Source: JAWWPY01 sp964412845 (GTDB lineage Bacteria; Actinomycetota; Actinomycetes; Streptosporangiales; Streptosporangiaceae). Taken from it: a stretch of 35,460 nt of DNA. Shown here piece by piece: positions 7,987 through 15,247 of this stretch. Numbering within the stretch: position 1 is the first letter of the stretch; every line of letters starts with the position of its first letter. A program made the position numbers and the translations under genes. The DNA lies in assembly GCA_964412845.1 (NCBI GenBank), contig CAYPQM010000065.1:1-35460 (forward strand). Direction: 5' to 3'. The notes beneath the pieces were generated by a model that saw only the letters and a program-made list of their open reading frames with translations, had not been told where the DNA came from and did no database searches.

Positions 7987-8822
7987 CCGCACCTGCCCTG
8001 GCCGCCAGCCGGATCGACGTGGCTGGCGTGGCCACCGCCGTCATCGACACCGGGACGCCGGACGGATCGCCCGGGCCGCCGGTGCTGCTGCTGCACGGGT
8101 CCGGGCCCGGCGTCACCGCCATCGCCAACTGGCGCCCTGTCATTCCGGCGCTCAGTGCCGGGCGCCGCGTGATCGCACCTGACCAGCTCGGTTTCGGCGC
8201 AACGGCCACCGATGAGCAGCGCAGCTACGGACGGGCGGCGTGGACCAGCCACGCGCTCGCATTGCTCGACACGCTCGGGGTCGGCGAGGTGGACATCATC
8301 GGCAACTCGATGGGCGGCGCCATCGCCCTGTCGATCGCGGCGGCCCGGCCGGACCTGGTGCGCCGCATCGTGCTGATGGGCTCGATGGGTGTGGCGATGG
8401 CGCTGCCTCGCGGGCTGGACGCCGTGTGGGGGTACACGCCCGGGGTGGCACAGATGCGCCGGGTCATCGGGCTGTTCGCGCACGACCGCAGCCTGGTCAC
8501 CGACGAGCTCGTCGAGCTGCGCTACCAGGCCAGCCTGGACCCGCCGGTGCGCGACTCGTGGGCGGCGATGTTCCCCGCGCCACGGCAGCGCTGGGTCGAT
8601 GATCTGGCCCTGCCCGGCGCGGAACTCGCGGCGATCAGCGCACCGGTGCTGATGGTGCACGGCCGCGACGACCAGGTGGTGCCCTGGCGGGACTCGTCCG
8701 CGCAGCTGGTGGACCTGCTGCCCGATGCGCGGCTGCACGTCCTGACCGGCTGCGGGCACTGGACGATGATCGAGAAGACGGCGGACTTCCTCGCCGTCGT
8801 CCAGCCGTTCCTCGCGGGCTGA
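7983..8822 (+). CDS. Meta-cleavage product hydrolase (alpha/beta hydrolase, BphD/DmpD type)
   Basis: A 279-aa alpha/beta hydrolase. The oxyanion-loop motif LLLHGSGPGV (35-44) is characteristic of C-C bond hydrolases acting on meta-cleavage products. The nucleophile is Ser109 in GNSMGG; the acid is in MVHGRDDQVVP and the His in TGCGHWTMIE. It would cleave the ring-fission product to 2-hydroxypenta-2,4-dienoate plus an acid, feeding the hydratase at 5707-6501. ATG 7983 overlaps the dioxygenase stop. It ends 7 bp from the convergent GntR gene. Confidence 0.9.
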   Translation: MTAPALAASRIDVAGVATAVIDTGTPDGSPGPPVLLLHGSGPGVTAIANWRPVIPALSAGRRVIAPDQLGFGATATDEQRSYGRAAWTSHALALLDTLGVGEVDIIGNSMGGAIALSIAAARPDLVRRIVLMGSMGVAMALPRGLDAVWGYTPGVAQMRRVIGLFAHDRSLVTDELVELRYQASLDPPVRDSWAAMFPAPRQRWVDDLALPGAELAAISAPVLMVHGRDDQVVPWRDSSAQLVDLLPDARLHVLTGCGHWTMIEKTADFLAVVQPFLAG

Positions 8823-8829
8823 CGCCCGG

Positions 8830-9603
8830 TCAGCCGGCGCTGGTCAACCGCAGGGCGGCGGGCGGGTGACGGTCGATGAGCGCGACCGCCCGCGGTACCG
8901 CGGCGGGCACGTAGTCCGGCGCGCAATCGGTCAGCACCCGCAGCGCCGTGCGCGCCAGGTGGTGCGCCATCCCGTTCAGCGCGCCCTGCTCGTCCCCGGC
9001 GATCAGCGCCTCCAGGATCTGCTCGTGCTCGATGTCCCCGGCCGCCTGCCAGCTGGTCGGATCCGAGAGCTGGTAGATCCGGATGTAGCGGGTCGTCCGG
9101 TCGGCGAACGCCTGCAGCTGCCGCTGGAGCACTTCCCCGGCGCCTGCCGTAATCAGCCGGTGGTAGTCGGCGTGCGCGGCGAACCATGCGTCGAAATCGC
9201 CCGTCTTGGCCGCCCGCCGCATCAGGGCCAGCAGTCGCGTGGCGTCCTTGCGGCCGACCGGCCCGAACGCGTCGATCGTCATCGACAGGGCCAGGGTCTC
9301 CATCAGGATCCGGCACGCGTAGGTGTCGTCGAGTTCCTGCGGATCGAGGCCAGCCACCCGGGTGCGCTGGTTCGGCTCGATCTCGACCAGGCCCTCCTCC
9401 TGCAGCATCCGCAGCACCTCACGCAGCGGGGTGCGGCTGATCCCGAGCTGCTCGGCCAGCGACACCTGGGAGAGCTTCGTGCCCGGCGTCAGCGTGCCGT
9501 CGAGGATGCACTCACGCAGGTAGGCATGCACATATGGGATCGCCTGCCGGGCTTCGGGCAGGTGCACCTTGCGGACACCCGGGATGAGCGCTGTTCGGGC
9601 CAT
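8830..9603 (-). CDS. GntR family transcriptional regulator, FCD (FadR) subfamily
   Basis: A 257-aa regulator with an N-terminal winged helix (about 20-90; SQVSLAEQLGISRTPLREVL recognition region) and a C-terminal all-helical FCD effector domain. His residues that could form the FCD metal site are seen in ADYHRLI, DIEHEQI and MAHHLA. ATG 9603 is preferred over ATG 9612, which leaves only one base after AGGAAG. It sits in the middle of the catabolic locus and is divergent from the YciI operon with two operator copies between them. It is therefore the prime candidate to bind the AACTGYATACAGTT palindromes and control the regulon, including itself. Confidence 0.92.
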   Translation of the reverse strand: MARTALIPGVRKVHLPEARQAIPYVHAYLRECILDGTLTPGTKLSQVSLAEQLGISRTPLREVLRMLQEEGLVEIEPNQRTRVAGLDPQELDDTYACRILMETLALSMTIDAFGPVGRKDATRLLALMRRAAKTGDFDAWFAAHADYHRLITAGAGEVLQRQLQAFADRTTRYIRIYQLSDPTSWQAAGDIEHEQILEALIAGDEQGALNGMAHHLARTALRVLTDCAPDYVPAAVPRAVALIDRHPPAALRLTSAG

Positions 9604-9630
9604 GACCCACATTCTTCCTGATCATGCGGA

Positions 9631-9644
9631 GCCTGCATACAGTT
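9631..9644. promoter_or_regulatory. Operator copy 3 (GCCTGCATACAGTT)
   Basis: Matches copies 2 and 5 in 12 of 14 bases; the left outer two bases differ. It lies 27 bp upstream of the regulator ATG, suited to autoregulation of gntR. Copy 4 lies 66 bp away, centre to centre. Confidence 0.65.
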
Positions 9645-9681
9645 TGCTGCCGCCAGACGGCGGTTGTAACACAACAGACTC

Positions 9682-9709
9682 TTGACGTAACAGGAGAACT
9701 GTATACAGT
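9682..9709 (+). promoter_or_regulatory. Promoter of the YciI operon, probably giving a leaderless mRNA
   Basis: TTGACG (9682-9687), 16 bases, TACAGT (9704-9709). A start about 7 bases after the -10 falls on the ATG at 9717. The only purine run before that ATG (AGAGG) abuts it and is too close to act as a ribosome-binding site, so a leaderless transcript is likely. Confidence 0.55.
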
Positions 9710-9710
9710 T
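9697..9710. promoter_or_regulatory. Operator copy 4, perfect palindrome AACTGTATACAGTT
   Basis: A perfect 14-bp inverted repeat overlapping the -10 element of the YciI-operon promoter and ending 6 bases before the start codon. It is the best-conserved copy of the five and defines the consensus. GntR/FCD proteins commonly bind short palindromes of this kind. Confidence 0.8.
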
Positions 9711-9716
9711 TAGAGG

Positions 9717-10103
9717 ATGAGCAGTCAGGCGCCCGCCGTCCCCGTTGACCGTTCCCGTCTGCTGGCGCGCGACTACTGGCTCATCCTGTCCCGGCCGGGC
9801 GCAGGCACGGACCAGGCCGCCATCGACGCGCATGTGGAGGATCACCTGGCCTGGGTGCTCGGCCTGGAGCAGGCGGACATGCTGCTGGCGTCCGGGCCGC
9901 TGCTGTCCGGACCGGAGGTCGGGCCCGGTTCCGGGGTAACGATCCTGCGCGCACCCGACGAGGAGGCCGCCCGCCGCATCGCCGCCGCTGACCCGTTTGT
10001 CCGGGCCGGGCTGCGGACATTCGAGGTGTACCGCTGGCGGCTCAATGAGGGGTGCGTCTCGGTGCGGGTGTCGCTGGGCACCGGTACGTATGAGTGGCGC
10101 TGA
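9717..10103 (+). CDS. YciI-like protein (ferredoxin-like alpha/beta barrel)
   Basis: A 128-aa protein resembling YciI / muconolactone-isomerase-like proteins. DYWLILSRPG begins the fold, followed by HVEDHLAWVLGLEQADMLLASGPLL and a DPFVRAGLRTFEVYRW strand, the pattern typical of YciI. Members are small enzymes or binding proteins in degradative pathways, including chloromuconolactone dehalogenation. The start codon lies 6 bases after the perfect operator and appears leaderless. First gene of the operon continuing with the reductase, FAH-family enzyme and DUF1857 protein. Exact reaction unknown. Confidence 0.75.
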   Translation: MSSQAPAVPVDRSRLLARDYWLILSRPGAGTDQAAIDAHVEDHLAWVLGLEQADMLLASGPLLSGPEVGPGSGVTILRAPDEEAARRIAAADPFVRAGLRTFEVYRWRLNEGCVSVRVSLGTGTYEWR

Positions 10104-10131
10104 CCCGCAGCGTGAGATCAGGAGGGTAGCG

Positions 10132-11022
10132 ATGCAGCGAGTCGGAATCATCGGCCTGGGCAAGATGGGCCTGCCCATCGCCCGCAACCTGGCCGAGCGG
10201 GGCTTCGAGGTCATCGGCTACCGCCGCAGTGGATCACCTGAGCTGATCGCGGCCGGCGGAGCCGTCGCCGCCTCGCCGGCCGAGGTGGCCGGGCGCGCCG
10301 ACGTCCTGCTGTCGATCCTGCCGGCCGCGGACGCCGTGCAGGAAGTCGTCTGCGGCGACCTCGGCACGCTCACGACGCTGCGGCCGGGCACCGTGCACAT
10401 CGAGATGAGCACGGTCGACGTCGGTCACAAGGGCCGGGTCAGGGACGCGGTCCGCCAGCGCGGCGGCGACCTGCTGGACTGCCCCATCAGCGGCAGCCCG
10501 GGCATGGTCGGCCCGCGGCTGGCCACCACCTTCGCCTCCGGCGACCAGGCCAGCGTGGACGCGGTGCGGCCCGTGCTGGACGCCATCTCAGGCCCATGGG
10601 TCTACACCGGCGCGTTCGGCACCGGCGCCCGGATGAAGTACATCGCGACCATGCTGCTGGCCACCCACACCGTCGCGGCCGCCGAGGCGATGGCGCTGGC
10701 CCGGCGCAGCGGCCTCGACCTGGCACTCGTCCAGCACACCCTGGACAACTCGATCGCGGCGTCGGCCATCTGGAAGCAGCGCGGGCCGCTCATGCGCGAG
10801 CGCGCCTGGCTGCCTGCGCCCGGCCCGATCGACACGCTGCACTCCATTCTGGAGCAGATCGAGGACGCCGCCGCAGCAGCCGGCCTGCAGACTCCGGTCT
10901 TCACGTCGGCCAAGACCGTGTTCGACAAGGCAGTCGCCGACGGGTGGGGGGAACTTGACATCTCCTCCGTGCACGATCAGATCTCCGGCGACTCGGCACT
11001 CACCCCAGGAGCATCCTCATGA
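10132..11022 (+). CDS. NAD(P)-dependent oxidoreductase, 3-hydroxyisobutyrate dehydrogenase family
   Basis: A 296-aa beta-hydroxyacid dehydrogenase-like protein, normal length for the family. The N-terminal Rossmann motif is GLGKMGLPIARNL (8-20) and the substrate loop is DCPISGSPGMV (116-126). Lys169 aligns with the catalytic Lys, but the Asn four residues later in the family KxxxN motif is Thr173 here (KYIAT), so the active site is unusual. ATG 10132 follows AGGAGG with 6-base spacing. The stop overlaps the next ATG. In this operon it may reduce or oxidise a hydroxy-acid or semialdehyde intermediate; substrate unknown. Confidence 0.82.
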   Translation: MQRVGIIGLGKMGLPIARNLAERGFEVIGYRRSGSPELIAAGGAVAASPAEVAGRADVLLSILPAADAVQEVVCGDLGTLTTLRPGTVHIEMSTVDVGHKGRVRDAVRQRGGDLLDCPISGSPGMVGPRLATTFASGDQASVDAVRPVLDAISGPWVYTGAFGTGARMKYIATMLLATHTVAAAEAMALARRSGLDLALVQHTLDNSIAASAIWKQRGPLMRERAWLPAPGPIDTLHSILEQIEDAAAAAGLQTPVFTSAKTVFDKAVADGWGELDISSVHDQISGDSALTPGASS

Positions 11023-11918
11023 CCTGGTCGCTGGCGACCTACCAGCGGGGCGACACCATCGGCATCGCGGTGCGGCGCGAGGACGGCACCCTGGTCGGGC
11101 CGCCGGATCTCAAGCGCTGGACGACCATGCTGGAGCTGCTGGAGGACTGGGCTCAAGCGGGCGACATCCTGCGGGCCATCGAGCTGGACGATGCCCCCGT
11201 CATCGACTATGACACCCTGCTGGCGCCGGTCCGGTGGCCGCGCAAGGTGGTCTGCGCGGGCATCAACTACCGCCGTCACGTCCTGGAGATGGGCGGTGAG
11301 ATCCCCGGGGCGGCGTGGAAGCCGTACTTCTTCCTGAAAACGCCGACCACCACGGTCATCGGGCCTGCGGACGCCATCATCGTCCGCTCCCCCGAGACGG
11401 CCAGGTACGACTGGGAAGCGGAACTCGCGGTCGTGATCGGCATCGGCGGCCGCGATATCGCACCGCAGGACGCGCTGGCGCACGTGGCCGGCTACTGCGT
11501 CGCCAACGACATCACCGCCCGCGGCCACCACAAGCGGCAGGCCGTGCCGGCCGACGCCTTCACCTACGACTGGTTCGCCGCCAAGTCCGCGGACGCGTCC
11601 CTGCCGCTCGGACCGGGCATCACCCCCGCCTTCCAGATACCTGACCCGCAGGACCTGCGGCTGCGACTATGGGTGAACGGCGAGCTGCAGCAGGACGAGT
11701 CGACCGCCGACATGATCTGCACGGTGGCCGAGCTCATCAGCGCCACGAGTGAAGTGGTGACGCTCGAGCCCGGCGACGTCATCCCGACCGGCACCCCGTC
11801 CGGAGTGGGTGTCGGCCGCGGCCTGTACCTGCGCCCCGGCGACCGGGTGCGCACCGCCATCGACGGCCTGGGCACCCTCGACAACCCCGTCATCGACACC
11901 TCGGGAGGAACGTCATGA
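11019..11918 (+). CDS. Fumarylacetoacetate hydrolase (FAH) family protein
   Basis: A 299-aa protein with an N-terminal cap and a FAH catalytic domain. Visible family features are the AGINYRRHVLEMG loop near 80-92, metal ligands Glu133 and Glu135 in DWEAELAVVIG, Asp164 in YCVANDITAR, and PTGTPSGVGVGR near the C-terminus. FAH-family enzymes hydrolyse, isomerise or decarboxylate acylpyruvate and oxo-dienoate intermediates (HpaG, HhdD, acylpyruvases). It is translationally coupled on both sides by ATGA overlaps. It probably acts late in the catabolic route; whether as isomerase or C-C hydrolase is not decidable from sequence alone. Confidence 0.87.
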   Translation: MTWSLATYQRGDTIGIAVRREDGTLVGPPDLKRWTTMLELLEDWAQAGDILRAIELDDAPVIDYDTLLAPVRWPRKVVCAGINYRRHVLEMGGEIPGAAWKPYFFLKTPTTTVIGPADAIIVRSPETARYDWEAELAVVIGIGGRDIAPQDALAHVAGYCVANDITARGHHKRQAVPADAFTYDWFAAKSADASLPLGPGITPAFQIPDPQDLRLRLWVNGELQQDESTADMICTVAELISATSEVVTLEPGDVIPTGTPSGVGVGRGLYLRPGDRVRTAIDGLGTLDNPVIDTSGGTS

Positions 11919-12391
11919 TCTACGTAACGCACCAGCTGCCGGTCAATGCCGCTGGCCAGCCCCGGCTGGACCGCGCCGCCGTCTGGGACGGCCTGGTGCT
12001 CAAGGCCAACAACGCCCTGCCGTTCGTGCCCAGCATGACCTTCTGCGAGGTCACCGCGCGGCACGGGGACACCGTGTTCGACCGCGACATCGACTTCCGC
12101 GGCCAGCGCTTCACCGAGCGCATCACCCTGGAGGCCCCGCACCGGGTGGTGTTCACCCGGATCGCCGGCCCGGTACTCGGCACCATCGCCAACGAGATCG
12201 AGGGTTCTGACGACGACCTGCAGCTGCGCTTCAGCTTCGCCCTCGTGGTCTCCGGCGTGGAAGGCGGGTCAGCGGGCGAGCAGGACTACGCCGACTCCAT
12301 GACCGGCGACTATCTCAAGGCCGTCGAAGCCAGCCTGAACGCGATGCGCCGGCTGGCCGCGGACAAGCACGAGGTACCGGCCGAGCGGTGA
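11915..12391 (+). CDS. DUF1857/AtaL-like SRPBCC-fold protein
   Basis: A 158-aa protein starting MIYVTHQLPVN, matching the DUF1857 (AtaL-like) pattern with a central FCEVTARHGDTVFDRDIDF segment and a long C-terminal helix (GDYLKAVEASLNAMRRL). The fold is START/Bet v1-like and usually binds a hydrophobic small molecule. It is the last gene of the 9717-12391 operon, ATGA-coupled to the FAH gene. A role as enzyme or carrier for an aromatic intermediate is inference from context. Confidence 0.75.
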   Translation: MIYVTHQLPVNAAGQPRLDRAAVWDGLVLKANNALPFVPSMTFCEVTARHGDTVFDRDIDFRGQRFTERITLEAPHRVVFTRIAGPVLGTIANEIEGSDDDLQLRFSFALVVSGVEGGSAGEQDYADSMTGDYLKAVEASLNAMRRLAADKHEVPAER

Positions 12392-12406
12392 ACGCGGACC
12401 TGTCGC

Positions 12407-12524
12407 TCACACGTCGCGCAGCCGGAGTGCCAGCCCGCCGGCCAGCAGTGCTGCGGCGGCCCATCCGGCGAGCACGCCGAGGCCCGCCCATGGGCTGATG
12501 GGCAGGCCCGCCGCTATCGGCGTA
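12407..12524 (-). pseudogene. C-terminal remnant of an ABC-2 type transporter permease
   Basis: On the minus strand a frame ending in TGA at 12409-12407 reads PIAAGLPISPWAGLGVLAGW then AAAALLAGGLALRLRDV. This hydrophobic last helix followed by an RLRD-type basic end is typical of ABC-2 permease C-termini. There is no start codon or upstream part; the frame runs into the end of the lipoprotein hydrolase gene. Likely a leftover from a deletion next to that gene. Too short to be certain. Confidence 0.5.
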
Positions 12525-12525
12525 C

Positions 12526-13452
12526 TTACTTGGCGGCGCTGCCCGGCCAGTTGCTGTTGGCCACCAGTTCGGGGTGAGCGCCGCTGAACGCGGCAGCGGC
12601 AGTGCTGTCGCCACGCAGCTGATATTCGAGCCAGGCGGTGGCATAGCCGAGCTCACCGCCGGGATTCCCGCCGTCGGCGGTGTTCGAGATGGAGGTATGG
12701 TCGGCCCGCTGGCCGTCGGAGTTGCGGATGATGCCCAGCGCGGCGTGCACCGTGACGCTGTTGTAGAAGGCCCTTTCTGTCGGGGGGCTGGCGATCACCG
12801 CGTCGAAGGGCCCGTGGGTGGAGATGAAGAAGGTGGGCTGGGTCAGCGCGGCTGGGTCGAACATGCAGTCGGCCTTGACCGGGCAATCGGGGTTGGGCCC
12901 GACCCAGAACGTGCTGGGCAGCGAGAAGGTCATCACGGTCTTGATCAGCGCTGGATCGTTGGTAGCGGCCCGGACGGCGCCGCCGGCCCCCTGGGAGGTG
13001 CCGACCGCGGCGACCTGGTTCACGGCCAGGTGGCCGTGAAAAACGCTGCTCGTGACGCCGTCCTGGGCGACCAGGTAGTGGGCGGCCGCGTCGATCTCGT
13101 TGCCGCTGCCGGTGTTGCCCAGGGTGGACGCGATCACGGTGAAGCCGTAGGAAGCGAGATGGCTGAGCAGCGTCGAGACCATGCTCGGCGTCCCGCCGGT
13201 CCCGTTGCCCCACGTGACGATCGGGCTCTTGAACCCGAGCGCCGTGTAGTTGCCCGGGTAGTACAAGTCGTAGATCACGTGACCCGAGGCGTCCTGCACC
13301 ACGCCCGTCGTCGTGGCAAAGGGGCCGGCCGGCCTGTAAGCGGCCTGGACCGGATAGCTGGAACCGGTGCCACACCCTATGATCCCGATCGATGCAGCCA
13401 GCATCACGGCGGCCAGGCTTACCAGTGCGCCCGGCCGCTTGACTAAGGCCAT
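12526..13452 (-). CDS. Secreted lipoprotein alpha/beta hydrolase
   Basis: A 308-aa protein with a signal peptide (basic MALVKR, hydrophobic stretch) ending in a lipobox IIGC, so Cys27 should be lipidated and the enzyme anchored outside the membrane. The hydrolase nucleophile motif is GTSQGAGG near residue 150; a GNGTGGTPS loop may form the oxyanion hole. It resembles cutinase-like or poly(hydroxyalkanoate)/lipase-type actinobacterial hydrolases. ATG 13452 follows GGGGGAGG. It lies on the same strand as the second dioxygenase, 111 bp downstream, and might be co-transcribed, but nothing ties it chemically to the catabolic pathway except a possible role in releasing an esterified substrate. Confidence 0.8.
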   Translation of the reverse strand: MALVKRPGALVSLAAVMLAASIGIIGCGTGSSYPVQAAYRPAGPFATTTGVVQDASGHVIYDLYYPGNYTALGFKSPIVTWGNGTGGTPSMVSTLLSHLASYGFTVIASTLGNTGSGNEIDAAAHYLVAQDGVTSSVFHGHLAVNQVAAVGTSQGAGGAVRAATNDPALIKTVMTFSLPSTFWVGPNPDCPVKADCMFDPAALTQPTFFISTHGPFDAVIASPPTERAFYNSVTVHAALGIIRNSDGQRADHTSISNTADGGNPGGELGYATAWLEYQLRGDSTAAAAFSGAHPELVANSNWPGSAAK

Positions 13453-13563
13453 TTTGCCGCCTCCCCCGCTCAGCTTGCCTGGCCCGCGCCATAGCGTGCC
13501 TGACTACTAGAGCGTCCCCGCCACCCGGCTGATACACGGGCCGTCGCCGACCCTGGCGGGCGG

Positions 13564-14463
13564 TCAGCCGCGTGGCTCGAGGTTGCGCAGGAACGTCTCC
13601 GGTGGCGGTGCCCCCCACAGATGCGGGGGGACATCCCAGTCCCCCGCGACCCAGCAGTCGTCGATCTGGTCGATGTCGGAAAACCATTCGATCCACGAGC
13701 CCCAGGGGTCCGGGTTGTAGTGGAAGAAGTTCGAGCCGATCGTGTGACGGCCGAGCCCCCATCCCTCCTCACGTCCCTTACTGCGCATCCGGTCGGCGCC
13801 GAACGCGATCGCGTCGATCGAGGGCACCTCGAAGCTGGCGTGATGAAAGCCCGGGTGGCTGCTCGCGATGAAGCCGAAGACGTGATGATCACCAGGCCCC
13901 GCGTTAAGGAAAGTGACAAGACCATGGATGCGGTCGCTCACCCGCAGCCCCAGCACGTCGGTGTAGAAGGCGGTCATCTCCTGCGGTTGCGGCGTGAACA
14001 GCAGCGTGTGCCCCAGCCGGCGCGGCATGACATCCTCCTTGGCCTGCAGCCATTGCGCCACGCCGATCCGCTGGTGGCTGGCGCCGACGTTGGCCAGCAC
14101 CTCGGCGACCGGACGCCCCGGGGCTGGGGACTCATCGAGCAGCTGCACCGCGGTACCGTCCGGGTCACGCACCCACATCCCGTCCTCGGCGGCGCCCGGC
14201 GGCGGCTCGATCACCGGCGTGCCCGCCCGCTCCAGGGCCTCCCGGACCGCGTCCAGGGTGCCCGGGCGCAGCGTGAAGGAGACGTGGTGCAACCGCTTGG
14301 CGGCGGCCTCGACCAGTCTGACCTGCTCCTGGTCCCGGCCGGGGCACTGGGCGACCAGCGACCCGTCCTTCTCCCGGGTCTCCAGGCCGAAGTCCTGCAG
14401 GAAGCCCTCTGCCACCGCGAGGTCTGGCACTTCCAACGCGTAGTGGTGCAGTCCTGAGATCAC
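13564..14463 (-). CDS. Second type I extradiol dioxygenase (VOC family)
   Basis: A 299-aa two-domain VOC protein. The full active-site set is present: metal ligands His152 (LGHTLLF), His208 (FHHASFEV) and Glu259 (SWIEWF), and catalytic His194 (DHHVFGF), His240 (GRHTIG) and Tyr249 (FFHYN). The C-terminus has an unusual Trp-rich tail (WVAGDWDVPPHLWGAPPP) not seen in the first dioxygenase, hinting at a different substrate. GTG 14463 was chosen because the VOC motif GLHHYAL begins directly after it; a much longer upstream frame is antisense to the aldolase-like gene. It is divergent from the 14540 operon across operator copy 5. Confidence 0.88.
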   Translation of the reverse strand: MISGLHHYALEVPDLAVAEGFLQDFGLETREKDGSLVAQCPGRDQEQVRLVEAAAKRLHHVSFTLRPGTLDAVREALERAGTPVIEPPPGAAEDGMWVRDPDGTAVQLLDESPAPGRPVAEVLANVGASHQRIGVAQWLQAKEDVMPRRLGHTLLFTPQPQEMTAFYTDVLGLRVSDRIHGLVTFLNAGPGDHHVFGFIASSHPGFHHASFEVPSIDAIAFGADRMRSKGREEGWGLGRHTIGSNFFHYNPDPWGSWIEWFSDIDQIDDCWVAGDWDVPPHLWGAPPPETFLRNLEPRG

Positions 14464-14484
14464 AGCTCTTTCCCTTTCCCGAGA

Positions 14485-14498
14485 AACTGCATACAGTT
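14485..14498. promoter_or_regulatory. Operator copy 5 (AACTGCATACAGTT)
   Basis: Identical to copy 2 at 6661, and extends to 16 bp with A and T on the outer sides. It lies 21 bp before the GTG of dioxygenase 2 on the minus strand and 41 bp before the GTG at 14540. A TTTCCC(17)TACAGT promoter (14469-14497) on the plus strand again uses the palindrome's right half as -10. It ties this gene pair to the GntR regulon. Confidence 0.75.
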
Positions 14499-14539
14499 TA
14501 GCCGTTGGTGGGTCGTCTGGAAAGACAGGAGGGCGCACG

Positions 14540-15247
14540 GTGATTCTGGCGTCAACGCAACGCAGCGAGCTCGTCGAGGCCGCGCACGTGCTCTCCCGGC
14601 TGGGACTGGTCACCGCGTACGGGCACGTGTCCGTACGCGCTGGGAGGTCGATGCTGATCACGCCAGCCGCCGATCTGGCCACCGTAACCGAGTCCGCCCT
14701 CGTGACCGTGCCGCTGGACACGTCGTCGCTGCCGGCCGGCGCAGCCGCCGAGGCCTGGGCGCACCTCGCGCTGTACCGCGCCCGGCCCGATGCCGAGTCG
14801 ATCGCCCGGGCCCAGCCGCCCAGCGCGTTCGCCGCGGCGGCCACCACGTCGGCCCTGCTACCCCTGCACGGCCAGGCCGCCTGGCTCGGCGAATCAGTCC
14901 CCGTGCACGGGAGCGCCCACCTGCTGCGCTCGGCGGAGCTGGCCGAGCGCGCCACCGCCAGCCTGCCCGTCGGCGAAGCACTGCTGCTGCGTGGCAATGG
15001 CGCCCTGACCCTCGGCGCGACCTCCGGCATCGCGGTGGCCCGGATGTGGCTGCTCTCGGCCGCGTGCGACACCTGGCTCGCCGCCCGGGCGGCCGGCCAC
15101 GTCACGCCGCTGACCGCGGCGGAGATCGCCTCGTGGCGGGCCGTCCGCGACGAGCTCCTGCCCCGGCTGTGGCAGCACCTGCGTAGCCCCGGGCGGGCCG
15201 CACTGGCTCCCCCGGCCCTGATCGACAGTGCACTGACCAGCTCATGA
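14540..15247 (+). CDS. Class II aldolase/adducin-like protein lacking the metal-binding histidines
   Basis: A 235-aa protein with the class II aldolase fold signature. GHVSVR at 28-33 and Glu71 (AEAWAHLALYRARPD) match the phosphate-loop and catalytic Glu positions of fuculose-phosphate aldolase. The HxH metal pair is replaced by Arg90-Ala-Gln92 (ARAQPP) and the third ligand by Asn153 in LRGNGA instead of NHG. Zinc binding as in FucA is therefore unlikely. Relatives include sugar-phosphate aldolases and dihydroxyaryl-acid decarboxylases of the PhtC/CmtD type, the latter fitting the locus. GTG 14540 follows AGGAGGG at 6 bases. Stop overlaps the next gene. Confidence 0.8.
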   Translation: MILASTQRSELVEAAHVLSRLGLVTAYGHVSVRAGRSMLITPAADLATVTESALVTVPLDTSSLPAGAAAEAWAHLALYRARPDAESIARAQPPSAFAAAATTSALLPLHGQAAWLGESVPVHGSAHLLRSAELAERATASLPVGEALLLRGNGALTLGATSGIAVARMWLLSAACDTWLAARAAGHVTPLTAAEIASWRAVRDELLPRLWQHLRSPGRAALAPPALIDSALTSS

